A DNA stretch of 64,000 bases from Pisaster brevispinus (GCA_023634235.1 JAMKCF010000018.1:13204932-13268931), one strand, 5' to 3'; counted from the stretch's first letter, positions 11,041 to 26,900 are shown. The notes: generated from the sequence alone by a model not told the origin. Numbers and translations are program-made.

Positions 11041-14000
11041 TAAACAAACTCCTTACATAAATGTATGTGCTCAATGGTTAATTTCAATTTTCTGTTAGTA
11101 AACAAAAGAAAAACGCAAACAAAATAGATGTCTACGGCACCCAGTATTCCCAGGAGGTCTCCCGTCCAAGTAGTGACCAGGCCCGATGCTGCTTAACTTC
11201 GGTGATCAAACGAGAACCGGTGTTTTCAGCGTAGTATGGCCGTAGACAAACTTCTTATATAAAATTACGTGGTTAATGGTTTTCTTCAAGTTTTTGTTTG
11301 TCTAAAAAGGAGAATAACAAACTTGATGTCTACGGCACCCGGTATTCCCAGGAGGTCTCCCGTCCAAGTTCTGACCAGGCCAGACGCTGCTTAACTTCGG
11401 TGATCAAACGAGAACCGGTGTTTTCAGCGTAGTATGGCCGTAGACAAACTGCTTACATAAATTTATGTGCTTAATGGTTAATTTCAAGTTTATGTTAGTC
11501 AAAAAAGGACGAAAACAAAATAGATGTCTACGGCACCCGGTATTCCCATGAGGTCTCCCGTCCAAGTACTGACCTGGCCAGACGCTGCTTAACTTCGGTG
11601 ATCAAACGAGAACCGGTGTTTTCAGCGTAATATGGCCGTAGACAAACTGCTTTCATACATTTATGTGCTTAATGGTTAATTTCAAGTTTTTGTTAGTCAA
11701 AAATGGAGAATAACAAACTTGATGTCTACGGCACCCGGTATTCCCATGAGGTCTCCCGTCCAAGTACTGACCTGGCCCGACGCTGCTTAACTTCGGTGAT
11801 CAAAAGAGAACCGGTGTTTTCAGCGTAGTATGGCCGTAGACAAACTGCTTACATAAATTTATGTGCTTAATGGTTAATTTCAAGTTTCTGTTAGTCAAAA
11901 AAGGAACAAACAAAAGCAAAATAGATGTCTACGGCACCCGGTATTCCCAGGAGGTCTCCCGTCCAAGTACTGACCTGGCCAGACGCTGCTTAACTTCGGT
12001 GATCAAACGAGAACCGGTGTTTTCAGCGTAGTATGGCCGTAGACAAACTGCTTACATAAAATTACGTGGTTAATGGTTTTCTTCAAGTTTCTGTTAGTCA
12101 AAAAAGGAGAATAGCAAACTGGATATCTACGGCACCCGGTATTCCCAGGAGGTCTCCCGTCCAAGTACTGACCTGGCCCGACGCTGCTTAACTTCGGTGA
12201 TGAAACGAGAACCGGTGTTTTAAGCTTATTATGGCCGTAGACAAACTGCTTACAGAAAATTACATGCTTAATCGTCAATTTAAAGTTTCTGCCAGTCAAA
12301 AAAGTTGGAAAACAAAATGGATGTCTACTGCACCCAGTATTCCCAGTAAGTCTCCCGTCCAAGTACTGAGCTGTCCCTACGCTGCTTAACTTCGGTGATG
12401 AAACGAGAACCGGTGTTTTAAGCTTATTATGAACGTAGACAAACTGCTTACAGAAAATTACATGCTTAATCGTCAATTTAAAGTTTCTGCCAGTCAAAAA
12501 AGGAGAATAACAAAATGGATGTCTACTGCACCCAGTATTCCCAGTAAGTCTCCCGTCCAAGTACTGAGCTGTCCCTACGCTGCTTAACTTCGGTGATCAA
12601 ACGAGAACCGGTGTTTTCAGCGTAGTATGGCCGTAAACAAACTCCTTACATAAATGTATGTGCTCAATGGTTAATTTCAAATTTCTGTTAGTAAACAAAA
12701 GAAAAACGCAAACAAAATAGATGTCTACGGCACCCAGTATTCCCAGGAGGTCTCCCGTCCAAGTAGTGACCAGGCCCGAAGCTGTTTAACTTCGGTGATC
12801 AAACGAGAACCGGTGTTTTCAGCGTAGTATGGCCGTAGACAAACTTCTTATATAAAATTACGTGGTTAATGGTTTTCTTCAAGTTTTTGTTTGTCTAAAA
12901 AGGAGAATAACAAACTTGATGTCTACGGCACCCGGTATTCCCAGGAGGTCTCCCGTCCAAGTTCTGACCAGGCCAGACGCTGCTTAACTTCGGTGATCAA
13001 ACGAGAACCGGTGTTTTCAGCGTAGTATGGCCGTAGACAAACTGCTTACATAAATTTATGTGCTTAATGGTTAATTTAAAGTTTATGTTAGTCAAAAAAG
13101 GACGAAAACAAAATAGATGTCTACGGCACCCGGTATTCCCATGAGGTCTCCCGTCCAAGTACTGACCTGGCCAGACGCTGCTTAACTTCGGTGATCAAAC
13201 GAGAACCGGTGTTTTCAGCGTAATATGGCCGTAGACAAACTGCTTTCATACATTTATGTGCTTAATGGTTAATTTCAAGTTTTTGTTAGTCAAAAAAGGA
13301 GAATAGCAAACTTGATGTCTACGGCACCCGGTATTCCCATGAGGTCTCCCGTCCAAGTACTGACCTGGCCCGACGCTGCTTAACTTCGGTGATCAAAAGA
13401 GAACCGGTGTTTTCAGCGTAGTATGGCCGTAGACAAACTGCTTACATAAATTTATGTGCTTAATGGTTAATTTCAAGTTTCTGTTAGTCAAAAAAGGAAC
13501 AAACAAAAGCAAAATAGATGTCTACGGCACCCGGTATTCCCAGGAGGTCTCCCGTCCAAGTACTGACCTGGCCAGACGCTGCTTAACTTCGGTGATCAAA
13601 CGAGAACCGGTGTTTTCAGCGTAGTATGGCCGTAGACAAACTGCTTACATAAAATTACGTGGTTAATGGTTTTCTTCAAGTTTCTGTTAGTCAAAAAAGG
13701 AGAATAGCAAACTGGATATCTACGGCACCCGGTATTCCCAGGAGGTCTCCCGTCCAAGTACTGACCTGGCCCGACGCTGCTTAACTTCGGTGATCAAACG
13801 AGAACCGGTGTTTTCAGCGTAGTATGGCCGTAGACAAACTGCTTTCATAAATGTATGTGCTTAATGGTTAAATTCAAGGTTTTTTTAGTCAAAAAAGGAC
13901 AAAAACAAAATAGATGTCTCCGGCACAGGGTATTCCCAGGAGGTCTCCCGTCCAAGTACTGACCTGGCCCGACGCTGCTTAACTTCGGTGATGAAACGAG

Positions 14001-17000
14001 AACCGGTGTTTTAAGCTTATTATGGCCGTAGACAAACTGCTTACAGAAAATTACATGCTTAATCGTCAATTTAAAGTTTCTGCCAGTCAAAAAAGTTGGA
14101 AAACAAAATGGATGTCTACTGCACCCAGTATTCCCAGTAAGTCTCCCGTCCAAGTACTGAGCTGGCCCTACGCTGCTTAACTTCGGTGATCAAACGAGAA
14201 CCGGTGTTTTCAGCGTAGTATGGCCGTAAACAAACTCCTTACATAAATGTATGTGCTCAATGGTTAATTTCAAATTTCTGTTAGTAAACAAAAGAAAAAC
14301 GCAAACAAAATAGATGTCTACGGCACCCAGTATTCCCAGGAGGTCTCCCGTCCAAGTAGTGACCAGGCCCGATGCTGTTTAACTTCGGTGATCAAACGAG
14401 AACCGGTGTTTTCAGCGTAGTATGGCCGTAGACAAACTTCTTATATAAAATTACGTGGTTAATGGTTTTCTTCAAGTTTTTGTTTGTCTAAAAAGGAGAA
14501 TAACAAACTTGATGTCTACGGCACCCGGTATTCCCAGGAGGTCTCCCGTCCAAGTTCTGACCAGGCCAGACGCTGCTTAACTTCGGTGATCAAACGAGAA
14601 CCGGTGTTTTCAGCGTAGTATGGCCGTAGACAAACTGCTTACATAAATTTATGTGCTTAATGGTTAATTTAAAGTTTATGTTAGTCAAAAAAGGACGAAA
14701 ACAAAATAGATGTCTACGGCACCCGGTATTCCCATGAGGTCTCCCGTCCAAGTACTGACCTGGCCAGACGCTGCTTAACTTCGGTGATCAAACGAGAACC
14801 GGTGTTTTCAGCGTAATATGGCCGTAGACAAACTGCTTTCATACATTTATGTGCTTAATGGTTAATTTCAAGTTTTTGTTAGTCAAAAAAGGAGAATAAC
14901 AAACTTGATGTCTACGGCACCCGGTATTCCCATGAGGTCTCCCGTCCAAGTACTGACCTGGCCCGACGCTGCTTAACTTCGGTGATCAAAAGAGAACCGG
15001 TGTTTTCAGCGTAGTATGGCCGTAGACAAACTGCTTACATAAATTTATGTGCTTAATGGTTAATTTCAAGTTTCTGTTAGTCAAAAAAGGAACAAACAAA
15101 AGCAAAATAGATGTCTACGGCACCCGGTATTCCCAGGAGGTCTCCCGTCCAAGTACTGACCTGGCCAGACGCTGCTTAACTGCGGTGATCAAACGAGAAC
15201 CGGTGTTTTCAGCGTAGTATGGCCGTAGACAAACTGCTTACATAAAATTACGTGGTTAATGGTTTTCTTCAAGTTTCTGTTAGTCAAAAAAGGAGAATAG
15301 CAAACTGGATATCTACGGCACCCGGTATTCCCAGGAGGTCTCCCGTCCAAGTACTGACCTGGCCAGACGCTGCTTAACTGCGGTGATCAAACGAGAACCG
15401 GTGTTTTCAGCGTAGTATGGCCGTAGACAAACTGCTTACATAAAATTACGTGGTTAATGGTTTTCTTCAAGTTTCTGTTAGTCAAAAAAGGAGAATAGCA
15501 AACTGGATATCTACGGCACCCGGTATTCCCAGGAGGTCTCCCGTCCAAGTACTGACCTGGCCCGACGCTGCTTAACTTCGGTGATGAAACGAGAACCGGT
15601 GTTTTAAGCTTATTATGGCCGTAGACAAACTGCTTACAGAAAATTACATGCTTAATCGTCAATTTAAAGTTTCTGCCAGTCAAAAAAGTTGGAAAACAAA
15701 ATGGATGTCTACTGCACCCAGTATTCCCAGTAAGTCTCCCGTCCAAGTACTGAGCTGGCCCTACGCTGCTTAACTTCGGTGATCAAACGAGAACCGGTGT
15801 TTTCAGCGTAGTATGGCCGTAAACAAACTCCTTACATAAATGTATGTGCTCAATGGTTAATTTCAATTTTCTGTTAGTAAACAAAAGAAAAACACAAACA
15901 AAATAGATGTCTACGGCACCCAGTATTCCCAGGAGGTCTCCCGTCCAAGAAGTGACCAGGCCCGATGCTGCTTAACTTCGGTGATCAAACGAGAACCGGT
16001 GTTTTCAGCGTAGTATGGCCGTAGACAAACTTCTTATATAAAATTACGTGGTTAATGGTTTTCTTCAAGTTTTTGTTTGTCTAAAAAGGAGAATAACAAA
16101 CTTGATGTCTACGGCACCCGGTATTCCCAGGAGGTCTCCCGTCCAAGTTCTGACCAGGCCAGACGCTGCTTAACTTCGGTGATCAAACGAGAACCGGTGT
16201 TTTCAATGAGTATGGCCGTAGACAAACTGCTTACATAAATTTATGTGCTTAATGGTTAATTTCAAGTTTATGTTAGTCAAAAAAGGACGAAAACAAAATA
16301 GATGTCTACTGCACCCGGTATTCCCATGAGGTCTCCCGTCCAAGTACTGACCTGGCCAGACGCTGCTTAACTTCGGTGATCAAACGAGAACCGGTGTTTT
16401 CAGCGTAATATGGCCGTAGACAAACTGCTTTCATACATTTATGTGCTTAATGGTTAATTTCAAGTTTTTGTTAGTCAAAAAAGGAGAATAACAAACTTGA
16501 TGTCTATGGCACCCGGTATTCCCATGAGGTCTCCCGTCCAAGTACTGACCTGGCCCGACGCTGCTTAACTTCGGTGATCAAACGAGAACCGGTGTTTTCA
16601 GCGTAGTATGGCCGTAGACAAACTGCTTACATAAATTTATGTGCTTAATGGTTAATTTTAAGTTTCTGTTAGTCAAAAAAGGAACAAACAAAAGCAAAAT
16701 AGATGTCTACGGCACCCGGTATTCCCAGGAGGTCTCCCGTCCAAGTACTGACCTGGCCAGACGCTGCTTAACTTCGGTGATCAAACGAGAACCGGTGTTT
16801 TCAGCGTAGTATGGCCGTAGACAAACTGCTTACATAAAATTACGTGGTTAATGGTTTTCTTCAAGTTTCTGTTAGTCAAAAAAGGAGAATAGCAAACTGG
16901 ATATCTACGGCACCCGGTATTCCCAGGAGGTCTCCCGTCCAAGTACTGACCTGGCCCGACGCTGCTTAACTTCGGTGATCAAACGAGAACCGGTGTTTTC

Positions 17001-17608
17001 AGCGTAGTATGGCCGTAGACAAACTGCTTTCATAAATGTATGTGCTTAATGGTTAATTTCAAGTTTCTGTTATTCAAAAAAGGACTAAAACAAAATATAT
17101 GTCTACGGCAACCGGTATTCCCAAGAGGTCTCCCGTCCAAGTACTGACCTGGCCCGACGCTGCTTAATTTCGGTTCTCAAACGGGAACCGGTGTTTTCAG
17201 CGTAGTATGTCCTTAGGCAAACTGCTTACATAAATTTATGTGCTTAATGGTTAATTTCAAGTTTCTGTTAGTCAAAAAAGGAGAATAACAAATTGGATGT
17301 CTACGGCACCCGGTATTCCCAGGAGGTCTCCCGTCAAATTACTGACCTGGCCGAAGCTGCTTAACTTCGGTGATGAAACGAGAACCGGTGTTTTCAGCTT
17401 AGTATGGCCGTAGACAAACTGCTTACAGAAAATTACATGCTTAATCGTCAATTTAAAGTTTCTGCCAGTCAAAAAAGTTGGAAAACAAAATGGATGTCTA
17501 CTGCACCCAGTATTCCCAGTAAGTCTCCCGTCCAAGTACTGAGCTGGCCCTACGCTGCTTTACTTCGGTGATCAAACGAGAACCGGTGTTTTCAGCGTAG
17601 TATGGCCG
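11041..17608. repeat. 1,593-bp higher-order repeat (8 5S units)
   Basis: A private variant, TAAACAAACTCC next to a 5S 5' end, starts at 11,041, 12,634, 14,227 and 15,820: three intervals of exactly 1,593 bp. The next occurrence is at 17,609, an interval of 1,789 bp, which equals 1,593 plus one 196-bp unit. Other private variants keep the same spacing. The block therefore grew by repeated duplication of an eight-unit segment. Confidence 0.9.
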
Positions 17609-17936
17609 TAAACAAACTCCTTACATAAATGTATGTGCTCAATGGTTAATTTCAATTTTCTGTTAGTAAACAAAAGAAAAACACAAACAAAATAGATGTC
17701 TACGGCACCCAGTATTCCCAGGAGGTCTCCCGTCCAAGTAGTGACCAGGCCCGATGCTGCTTAACTTCGGTGATCAAACGAGAACCGGTGTTTTCAGCGT
17801 AGTATGGCCGTAGACAAACTTCTTATATAAAATTACGTGGTTAATGGTTTTCTTCAAGTTTTTGTTTGTCTAAAAAGGAGAATAACAAACTTGATGTCTA
17901 CGGCACCCGGTATTCCCAGGAGGTCTCCCGTCCAAG

Positions 17937-20900
17937 TTCTGACCAGGCCTGACGCTGCTTAACTTCGGTGATCAAACGAGAACCGGTGTTTTCAGCGTAG
18001 TATGGCCGTAGACAAACTGCTTACATAAATTTATGTGCTTAATGGTTAATTTCAAGTTTATGTTAGTCAAAAAAGGACGAAAACAAAATAGATGTCTACT
18101 GCACCCGGTATTCCCATGAGGTCTCCCGTCCAAGTACTGACCTGGCCAGACGCTGCTTAACTTCGGTGATGAAACGAGAACCGGTGTTTTCAGCGTAATA
18201 TGGCCGTAGACAAACTGCTTTCATACATTTATGTGCTTAATGGTTAATTTCAAGTTTTTGTTAGTCAAAAAAGGAGAATAACAAACTTGATGTCTACGGC
18301 ACCCGGTATTCCCATGAGGTCTCCCGTCCAAGTACTGACCTGGCCCGACGCTGCTTAACTTCGGTGATCAAAAGAGAACCGGTGTTTTCAGCGTAGTATG
18401 GCCGTAGACAAACTGCTTACATAAATTTATGTGCTTAATGGTTAATTTCAAGTTTCTGTTAGTCAAAAAAGGAACAAACAAAAGCAAAATAGATGTCTAC
18501 GGCACCCGGTATTCCCAGGAGGTCTCCCGTCCAAGTACTGACCTGGCCAGACGCTGCTTAACTTCGGTGATCAAACGAGAACCGGTGTTTTCAGCGTAGT
18601 ATGGCCGTAGACAAACTGCTTACATAAAATTACGTGGTTAATGGTTTTCTTCAAGTTTCTGTTAGTCAAAAAAGGAGAATAGCAAACTGGATATCTACGG
18701 CACCCGGTATTCCCAGGAGGTCTCCCGTCCAAGTACTGACCTGGCCCGACGCTGCTTAACTTCGGTGATCAAACGAGAACCGGTGTTTTCAGCGTAGTAT
18801 GGCCGTAGACAAACTGCTTTCATAAATGTATGTGCTTAATGGTTAATTTCAAGTTTCTGTTATTCAAAAAAGGACTAAAACAAAATATATGTCTACGGCA
18901 ACCGGTATTCCCAAGAGGTCTCCCGTCCAAGTACTGACCTGGCGCGACGCTGCTTAACTTCGGTGATCAAACGAGAACCGGTGTTTTCAGCGTAGTATGG
19001 CCGTAGACAAACTGCTTTCATACATTTATGTGCTTAATGGTTTTCTTCAAGTTTCTGTCAGTCAAAGAAGGAGAATAACAAACTGGATGTCTACGGCACC
19101 CGGTATTCCCAGGAGGTCTCCCGTCCAAGTACTGACCTGGCCCGACGCTGCTTAATTTCGGTTCTCAAACGGGAACCGGTGTTTTCAGCGTAGTATGTCC
19201 TTAGGCAAACTGCTTACATAAATTTATGTGCTTAATGGTTAATTTCAAGTTTCTGTTAGTCAAAAAAGGACGAAAACAAAATAGATGCTTACGGCACCCG
19301 GTATACCCAGGAGGTCTCCCGTCCAAATACTGACCTGGCCCGACGCTGCTTAACTTCGGTGATCAAACGAGAACCGGTGTATTCAGCGTAGTATGGCCGT
19401 AGACAAACTTCTCAAATAAAATTACGTGGTTAATGGTTTTCTTCAAGTTTCTGTTAGTCAAAAAAGGAGAATAACAAATTGGATGTCTACGGCACCCGGT
19501 ATTCCCAGGAGGTCTCCCGTCCAATTACTGACCTGGCCGAAGCTGCTTAACTTCGGTGATGAAACGAGAACCGGTGTTTTCAGCTTAGTATGGCCGTAGA
19601 CAAACTGCTTACAGAAAATTACATGCTTAATCGTCAATTTAAAGTTTCTGCCAGTCAAAAAAGTTGGAAAACAAAATGGATGTCTACGGAACCCAGTATT
19701 CCCAGTAGGTCTCCCGTCAAAGTACTGACCTGGCCCGACGCTTCTTTACTTCGGTGATCGAACGAGAACCGGTGTTTTCAGCGTAGTATGGCTGTAGACA
19801 AACTTCTTACATAAAATTACGGGGTTAATGGTTTTCTTCAAGTTTTTGTTTGTCTAAAAAGGAGAATAACAAACTTGATGTCTACGGCACCCGGTATTCC
19901 CAGGAGGTCTCCCGTCCAAGTACTGACCTGGCCCGACGCTGTATAACTTCGTTGATCAAACGAGAATCGGTGTTTTCAGCGTAGTATGGCCGTAGACAAA
20001 CTGCTTACATAAATTTATGTGCTTAATAGTTAATTTCAAGTTTCTGTTATTCAAAAAAGGACGAAAACAAAATGGATGTCTACGGCACCCGGTATTCCCA
20101 GGAGGTCTCCCGTCCAAGTTCTGACCAGGCCAGACGCTGCTTAACTTCGGTGATCAAACGAGAACCGGTGTTTTCAGCGTAGTATGGCCGTAGACAAACT
20201 GCTTACATAAATTTATGTGCTTAATGGTTAATTTCAAGTTTATGTTAGTCAAAAAAGGACGAAAACAAAATAGATGTCTACTGCACCCGGTATTCCCATG
20301 AGGTCTCCCGTCCAAGTACTGACCTGGCCAGACGCTGCTTAACTTCGGTGATGAAACGAGAACCGGTGTTTTCAGCGTAATATGGCCGTAGACAAACTGC
20401 TTTCATACATTTATGTGCTTAATGGTTAATTTCAAGTTTTTGTTAGTCAAAAAAGGAGAATAACAAACTTGATGTCTACGGCACCCGGTATTCCCATGAG
20501 GTCTCCCGTCCAAGTACTGACCTGGCCCGACGCTGCTTAACTTCGGTGATCAAAAGAGAACCGGTGTTTTCAGCGTAGTATGGCCGTAGACAAACTGCTT
20601 ACATAAATTTATGTGCTTAATGGTTAATTTCAAGTTTCTGTTAGTCAAAAAAGGAACAAACAAAAGCAAAATAGATGTCTACGGCACCCGGTATTCCCAG
20701 GAGGTCTCCCGTCCAAGTACTGACCTGGCCAGACGCTGCTTAACTTCGGTGATCAAACGAGAACCGGTGTTTTCAGCGTAGTATGGCCGTAGACAAACTG
20801 CTTACATAAAATTACGTGGTTAATGGTTTTCTTCAAGTTTCTGTTAGTCAAAAAAGGAGAATAGCAAACTGGATATCTACGGCACCCGGTATTCCCAGGA

Positions 20901-23900
20901 GGTCTCCCGTCCAAGTACTGACCTGGCCCGACGCTGCTTAACTTCGGTGATCAAACGAGAACCGGTGTTTTCAGCGTAGTATGGCCGTAGACAAACTGCT
21001 TTCATAAATGTATGTGCTTAATGGTTAATTTCAAGTTTCTGTTATTCAAAAAAGGACTAAAACAAAATATATGTCTACGGCAACCGGTATTCCCAAGAGG
21101 TCTCCCGTCCAAGTACTGACCTGGCGCGACGCTGCTTAACTTCGGTGATCAAACGAGAACCGGTGTTTTCAGCGTAGTATGGCCGTAGACAAACTGCTTT
21201 CATACATTTATGTGCTTAATGGTTTTCTTCAAGTTTCTGTCAGTCAAAGAAGGAGAATAACAAACTGGATGTCTACGGCACCCGGTATTCCCAGGAGGTC
21301 TCCCGTCCAAGTACTGACCTGGCCCGACGCTGCTTAATTTCGGTTCTCAAACGGGAACCGGTGTTTTCAGCGTAGTATGTCCTTAGGCAAACTGCTTACA
21401 TAAATTTATGTGCTTAATGGTTAATTTCAAGTTTCTGTTAGTCAAAAAAGGACGAAAACAAAATAGATGCTTACGGCACCCGGTATACCCAGGAGGTCTC
21501 CCGTCCAAATACTGACCTGGCCCGACGCTGCTTAACTTCGGTGATCAAACGAGAACCGGTGTATTCAGCGTAGTATGGCCGTAGACAAACTTCTCAAATA
21601 AAATTACGTGGTTAATGGTTTTCTTCAAGTTTCTGTTAGTCAAAAAAGGAGAATAACAAATTGGATGTCTACGGCACCCGGTATTCCCAGGAGGTCTCCC
21701 GTCCAATTACTGACCTGGCCGAAGCTGCTTAACTTCGGTGATGAAACGAGAACCGGTGTTTTCAGCTTAGTATGGCCGTAGACAAACTGCTTACAGAAAA
21801 TTACATGCTTAATCGTCAATTTAAAGTTTCTGCCAGTCAAAAAAGTTGGAAAACAAAATGGATGTCTACGGAACCCAGTATTCCCAGTAGGTCTCCCGTC
21901 AAAGTACTGACCTGGCCCGACGCTTCTTTACTTCGGTGATCGAACGAGAACCGGTGTTTTCAGCGTAGTATGGCTGTAGACAAACTTCTTACATAAAATT
22001 ACGGGGTTAATGGTTTTCTTCAAGTTTTTGTTTGTCTAAAAAGGAGAATAACAAACTTGATGTCTACGGCACCCGGTATTCCCAGGAGGTCTCCCGTCCA
22101 AGTACTGACCTGGCCCGACGCTGTATAACTTCGTTGATCAAACGAGAATCGGTGTTTTCAGCGTAGTATGGCCGTAGACAAACTGCTTACATAAATTTAT
22201 GTGCTTAATAGTTAATTTCAAGTTTCTGTTATTCAAAAAAGGACGAAAACAAAATGGATGTCTACGGCACCCGGTATTCCCAGGAGGTCTCCCGTCCAAG
22301 TTCTGACCAGGCCAGACGCTGCTTAACTTCGGTGATCAAACGAGAACCGGTGTTTTCAGCGTAGTATGGCCGTAGACAAACTGCTTACATAAATTTATGT
22401 GCTTAATGGTTAATTTCAAGTTTATGTTAGTCAAAAAAGGACGAAAACAAAATAGATGTCTACTGCACCCGGTATTCCCATGAGGTCTCCCGTCCAAGTA
22501 CTGACCTGGCCAGACGCTGCTTAACTTCGGTGATCAAACGAGAACCGTTGTTTTCAGCGTAATATGGCCGTAGACAAAGTGCTTTCATACATTTATGTGC
22601 TTAATGGTTAATTTCAAGTTTTTGTTAGTCAAAAAAGGAGAATAACAAACTTGATGTCTACGGCACCCGGTATTCCCATGAGGTCTCCCGTCCAAGTACT
22701 GACCTGGCCCGACGCTGCTTAACTTCGGTGATCAAAAGAGAACCGGTGTTTTCAGCGTAGTATGGCCGTAGACAAACTGCTTACATAAATTTATGTGCTT
22801 AATGGTTAATTTCAAGTTTCTGTTAGTCAAAAAAGGAACAAACAAAAGCAAAATAGATGTCTACGGCACCCGGTATTCCCAGGAGGTCTCCCGTCCAAGT
22901 ACTGACCTGGCCAGACGCTGCTTAACTTCGGTGATCAAACGAGAACCGGTGTTTTCAGCGTAGTATGGCCGTAGACAAACTGCTTACATAAAATTACGTG
23001 GTTAATGGTTTTCTTCAAGTTTCTGTTAGTCAAAAAAGGAGAATAGCAAACTGGATATCTACGGCACCCGGTATTCCCAGGAGGTCTCCCGTCCAAGTAC
23101 TGACCTGGCCCGACGCTGCTTAACTTCGGTGATCAAACGAGAACCGGTGTTTTCAGCGTAGTATGGCCGTAGACAAACTGCTTTCATAAATGTATGTGCT
23201 TAATGGTTAATTTCAAGTTTCTGTTATTCAAAAAAGGACTAAAACAAAATATATGTCTACGGCAACCGGTATTCCCAAGAGGTCTCCCGTCCAAGTACTG
23301 ACCTGGCGCGACGCTGCTTAACTTCGGTGATCAAACGAGAACCGGTGTTTTCAGCGTAGTATGGCCGTAGACAAACTGCTTTCATACATTTATGTGCTTA
23401 ATGGTTTTCTTCAAGTTTCTGTCAGTCAAAGAAGGAGAATAACAAACTGGATGTCTACGGCACCCGGTATTCCCAGGAGGTCTCCCGTCCAAGTACTGAC
23501 CTGGCCCGACGCTGCTTAATTTCGGTTCTCAAACGGGAACCGGTGTTTTCAGCGTAGTATGTCCTTAGGCAAACTGCTTACATAAATTTATGTGCTTAAT
23601 GGTTAATTTCAAGTTTCTGTTAGTCAAAAAAGGACGAAAACAAAATAGATGCTTACGGCACCCGGTATACCCAGGAGCTCTCCCGTCCAAATACTGACCT
23701 GGCCCGACGCTGCTTAACTTCGGTGATCAAACGAGAACCGGTGTATTCAGCGTAGTATGGCCGTAGACAAACTTCTCAAATAAAATTACGTGGTTAATGG
23801 TTTTCTTCAAGTTTCTGTTAGTCAAAAAAGGAGAATAACAAATTGGATGTCTACGGCACCCGGTATTCCCAGGAGGTCTCCCGTCCAATTACTGACCTGG

Positions 23901-26900
23901 CCGAAGCTGCTTAACTTCGGTGATGAAACGAGAACCGGTGTTTTCAGCTTAGTATGGCCGTAGACAAACTGCTTACAGAAAATTACATGCTTAATCGTCA
24001 ATTTAAAGTTTCTGCCAGTCAAAAAAGTTGGAAAACAAAATGGATGTCTACGGAACCCAGTATTCCCAGTAGGTCTCCCGTCAAAGTACTGACCTGGCCC
24101 GACGCTTCTTTACTTCGGTGATCGAACGAGAACCGGTGTTTTCAGCGTAGTATGGCTGTAGACAAACTTCTTACATAAAATTACGGGGTTAATGGTTTTC
24201 TTCAAGTTTTTGTTTGTCTAAAAAGGAGAATAACAAACTTGATGTCTACGGCACCCGGTATTCCCAGGAGGTCTCCCGTCCAAGTACTGACCTGGCCCGA
24301 CGCTGTATAACTTCGTTGATCAAACGAGAATCGGTGTTTTCAGCGTAGTATGGCCGTAGACAAACTGCTTACATAAATTTATGTGCTTAATAGTTAATTT
24401 CAAGTTTCTGTTATTCAAAAAAGGACGAAAACAAAATGGATGTCTCCGGCACCCGGTATTCCCATGAGGTCTCCCGTCCAAGTACTAACCTGGCCCGAAG
24501 CTGCTTAACTTCGGTGATGAAACTAGAACCGGTGTTTTCAGCGTAGTATGGCCGTAGACAAACTGCTTTCATACATTTATGTGCTTAATGGTTAATTTCA
24601 AGTTTCTGTTAGTCAAAAAAGGAACAAACAAAAGCAAAATACATGTCTACGGCACCCGGTATTCCCAGGAGGTCTCCCGTCCAAGTACTGACCTGGCCAG
24701 ACGCTGCTTTACTTCATTGATTAAACGAGAACCGGTGTTTTCAGCGTAGTATGGCCGTAGACAAACTGCTTACATGAAATTACGTGGTTATTGGTTTTCT
24801 TCAAGTTTCTGTTAGTCAAAAAAGGAGAATAGCAAACTGGATATCTACGGCACCCGGTATTCCCAGGAGGTCTCCCGTCCAAGTTCTGACCAGGCCAGAC
24901 GCTGCTTAACTTCGGTGATCAAACGAGAACCGGTGTTTTCAGCGTAGTATGGCCGTAGACAAACTGCTTACATAAATTTATGTGCTTAATGGTTAATTTC
25001 AAGTTTATGTTAGTCAAAAAAGGACGAAAACAAAATAGATGTCTACTGCACCCGGTATTCCCATGAGGTCTCCCATCCAAGTACTGACCTGGCCAGACGC
25101 TGCTTAACTTCGGTGATCAAACGAGAACCGTTGTTTTCAGCGTAATATGGCCGTAGACAAAGTGCTTTCATACATTTATGTGCTTAATGGTTAATTTCAA
25201 GTTTTTGTTAGTCAAATAAGGAGAATAACAAACTTGATGTCTACGGCACCCGGTATTCCCATGAGGTCTCCCGTCCAAGTACTGACCTGGCCCGACGCTG
25301 CTTAACTTCGGTGATCAAAAGAGAACCGGTGTTTTCAGCGTAGTATGGCCGTAGACAAACTGCTTACACAAATTTATGTGCTTAATGGTTATTTTCAAGT
25401 TTCTGTTAGTCAAAAAAGGAACAAACAAAAGCAAAATAGATGTCTACGGCACCCGGTATTCCCAGGAGGTCTCCCGTCCAAGTACTGACCTGGCCAGACG
25501 CTGCTTAACTTCGGTGATCAAACGAGAACCGGTGTTTTCAGCGTAATATGGCCGTAGACAAACTGCTTACATAAAATTACGTGGTTAATGGTTTTCTTCA
25601 AGTTTCTGTTAGTCAAAAAAGGAGAATAGCAAACTGGATATCTACGGCACCCGGTATTCCCAGGAGGTCTCCCGTCCAAGTACTGACCTGGCCCGACGCT
25701 GCTTAACTTCGGTGATCAAACGAGAACCGGTGTTTTCAGCGTAGTATGGCCGTAGACAAACTGCTTTCATAAATGTATGTGCTTAATGGTTAATTTCAAG
25801 TTTCTGTTATTCAAAAAAGGACTAAAACAAATAATATGTCTACGGCAACCGGTATTCCCAAGAGGTCTCCCGTCCAAGTACTGACCTGGCGCGACGCTGC
25901 TTAACTTCGGTGATCAAACGAGAACCGGTGTTTTCAGCGTAGTATGGCCGTAGACAAACTGCTTTCATACATTTATGTGCTTAATGGTTTTCTTCAAGTT
26001 TCTGTCAGTCAAAAAAGGAGAATAACAAACTGGATGTCTACGGCACCCGGTATTCCCAGGAGGTCTCCCGTCCAAGTACTGACCTGGCCCGACGCTGCTT
26101 AATTTCGGTTCTCAAACGGGAACCGGTGTTTTCAGCGTAGTATGTCCTTAGGCAAACTGCTTACATAAATTTATGTGCTTAATGGTTAATTTCAAGTTTC
26201 TGTTAGTCAAAAAAGGACGAAAACAAAATAGATGCTTACGGCACCCGGTATACCCAGGAGGTCTCCCGTCCAAATACTGACCTGGCCCGACGCTGCTTAA
26301 CTTCGGTGATCAAACGAGAACCGGTGTATTCAGCGTAGTATGGCCGTAGACAAACTTCTCAAATAAAATTACGTGGTTAATGGTTTTCTTCAAGTTTCTG
26401 TTAGTCAAAAAAGGAGAATAACAAATTGGATGTCTACGGCACCCGGTATTCCCAGGAGGTCTCCCGTCCAATTACTGACCTGGCCGAAGCTGCTTAACTT
26501 CGGTGATGAAACGAGAACCGGTGTTTTCAGCTTAGTATGGCCGTAGACAAACTGCTTACAAAAAATTACATGCTTAATCGTCAATTTAAAGTTTCTGCCA
26601 GTCAAAAAAGTTGGAAAACAAAATGGATGTCTACGGAACCCAGTATTCCCAGTAGGTCCCCCGTCAAAGTACTGACCTGGCCCGACGCTTCTTTACTTCG
26701 GTGATCGAACGAGAACCGGTGTTTTCAGCGTAGTATGGCTGTAGACAAACTTCTTACATAAAATTACGGGGTTAATGGTTTTCTTCAAGTTTGTGTTTGT
26801 CTAAAAAGGAGAATAACAAACTTGATGTCTACGGCACCCGGTATTCCCAGGAGGTCTCCCGTCCAAGTACTGACCTGGCCCGACGCTGTATAACTTCGTT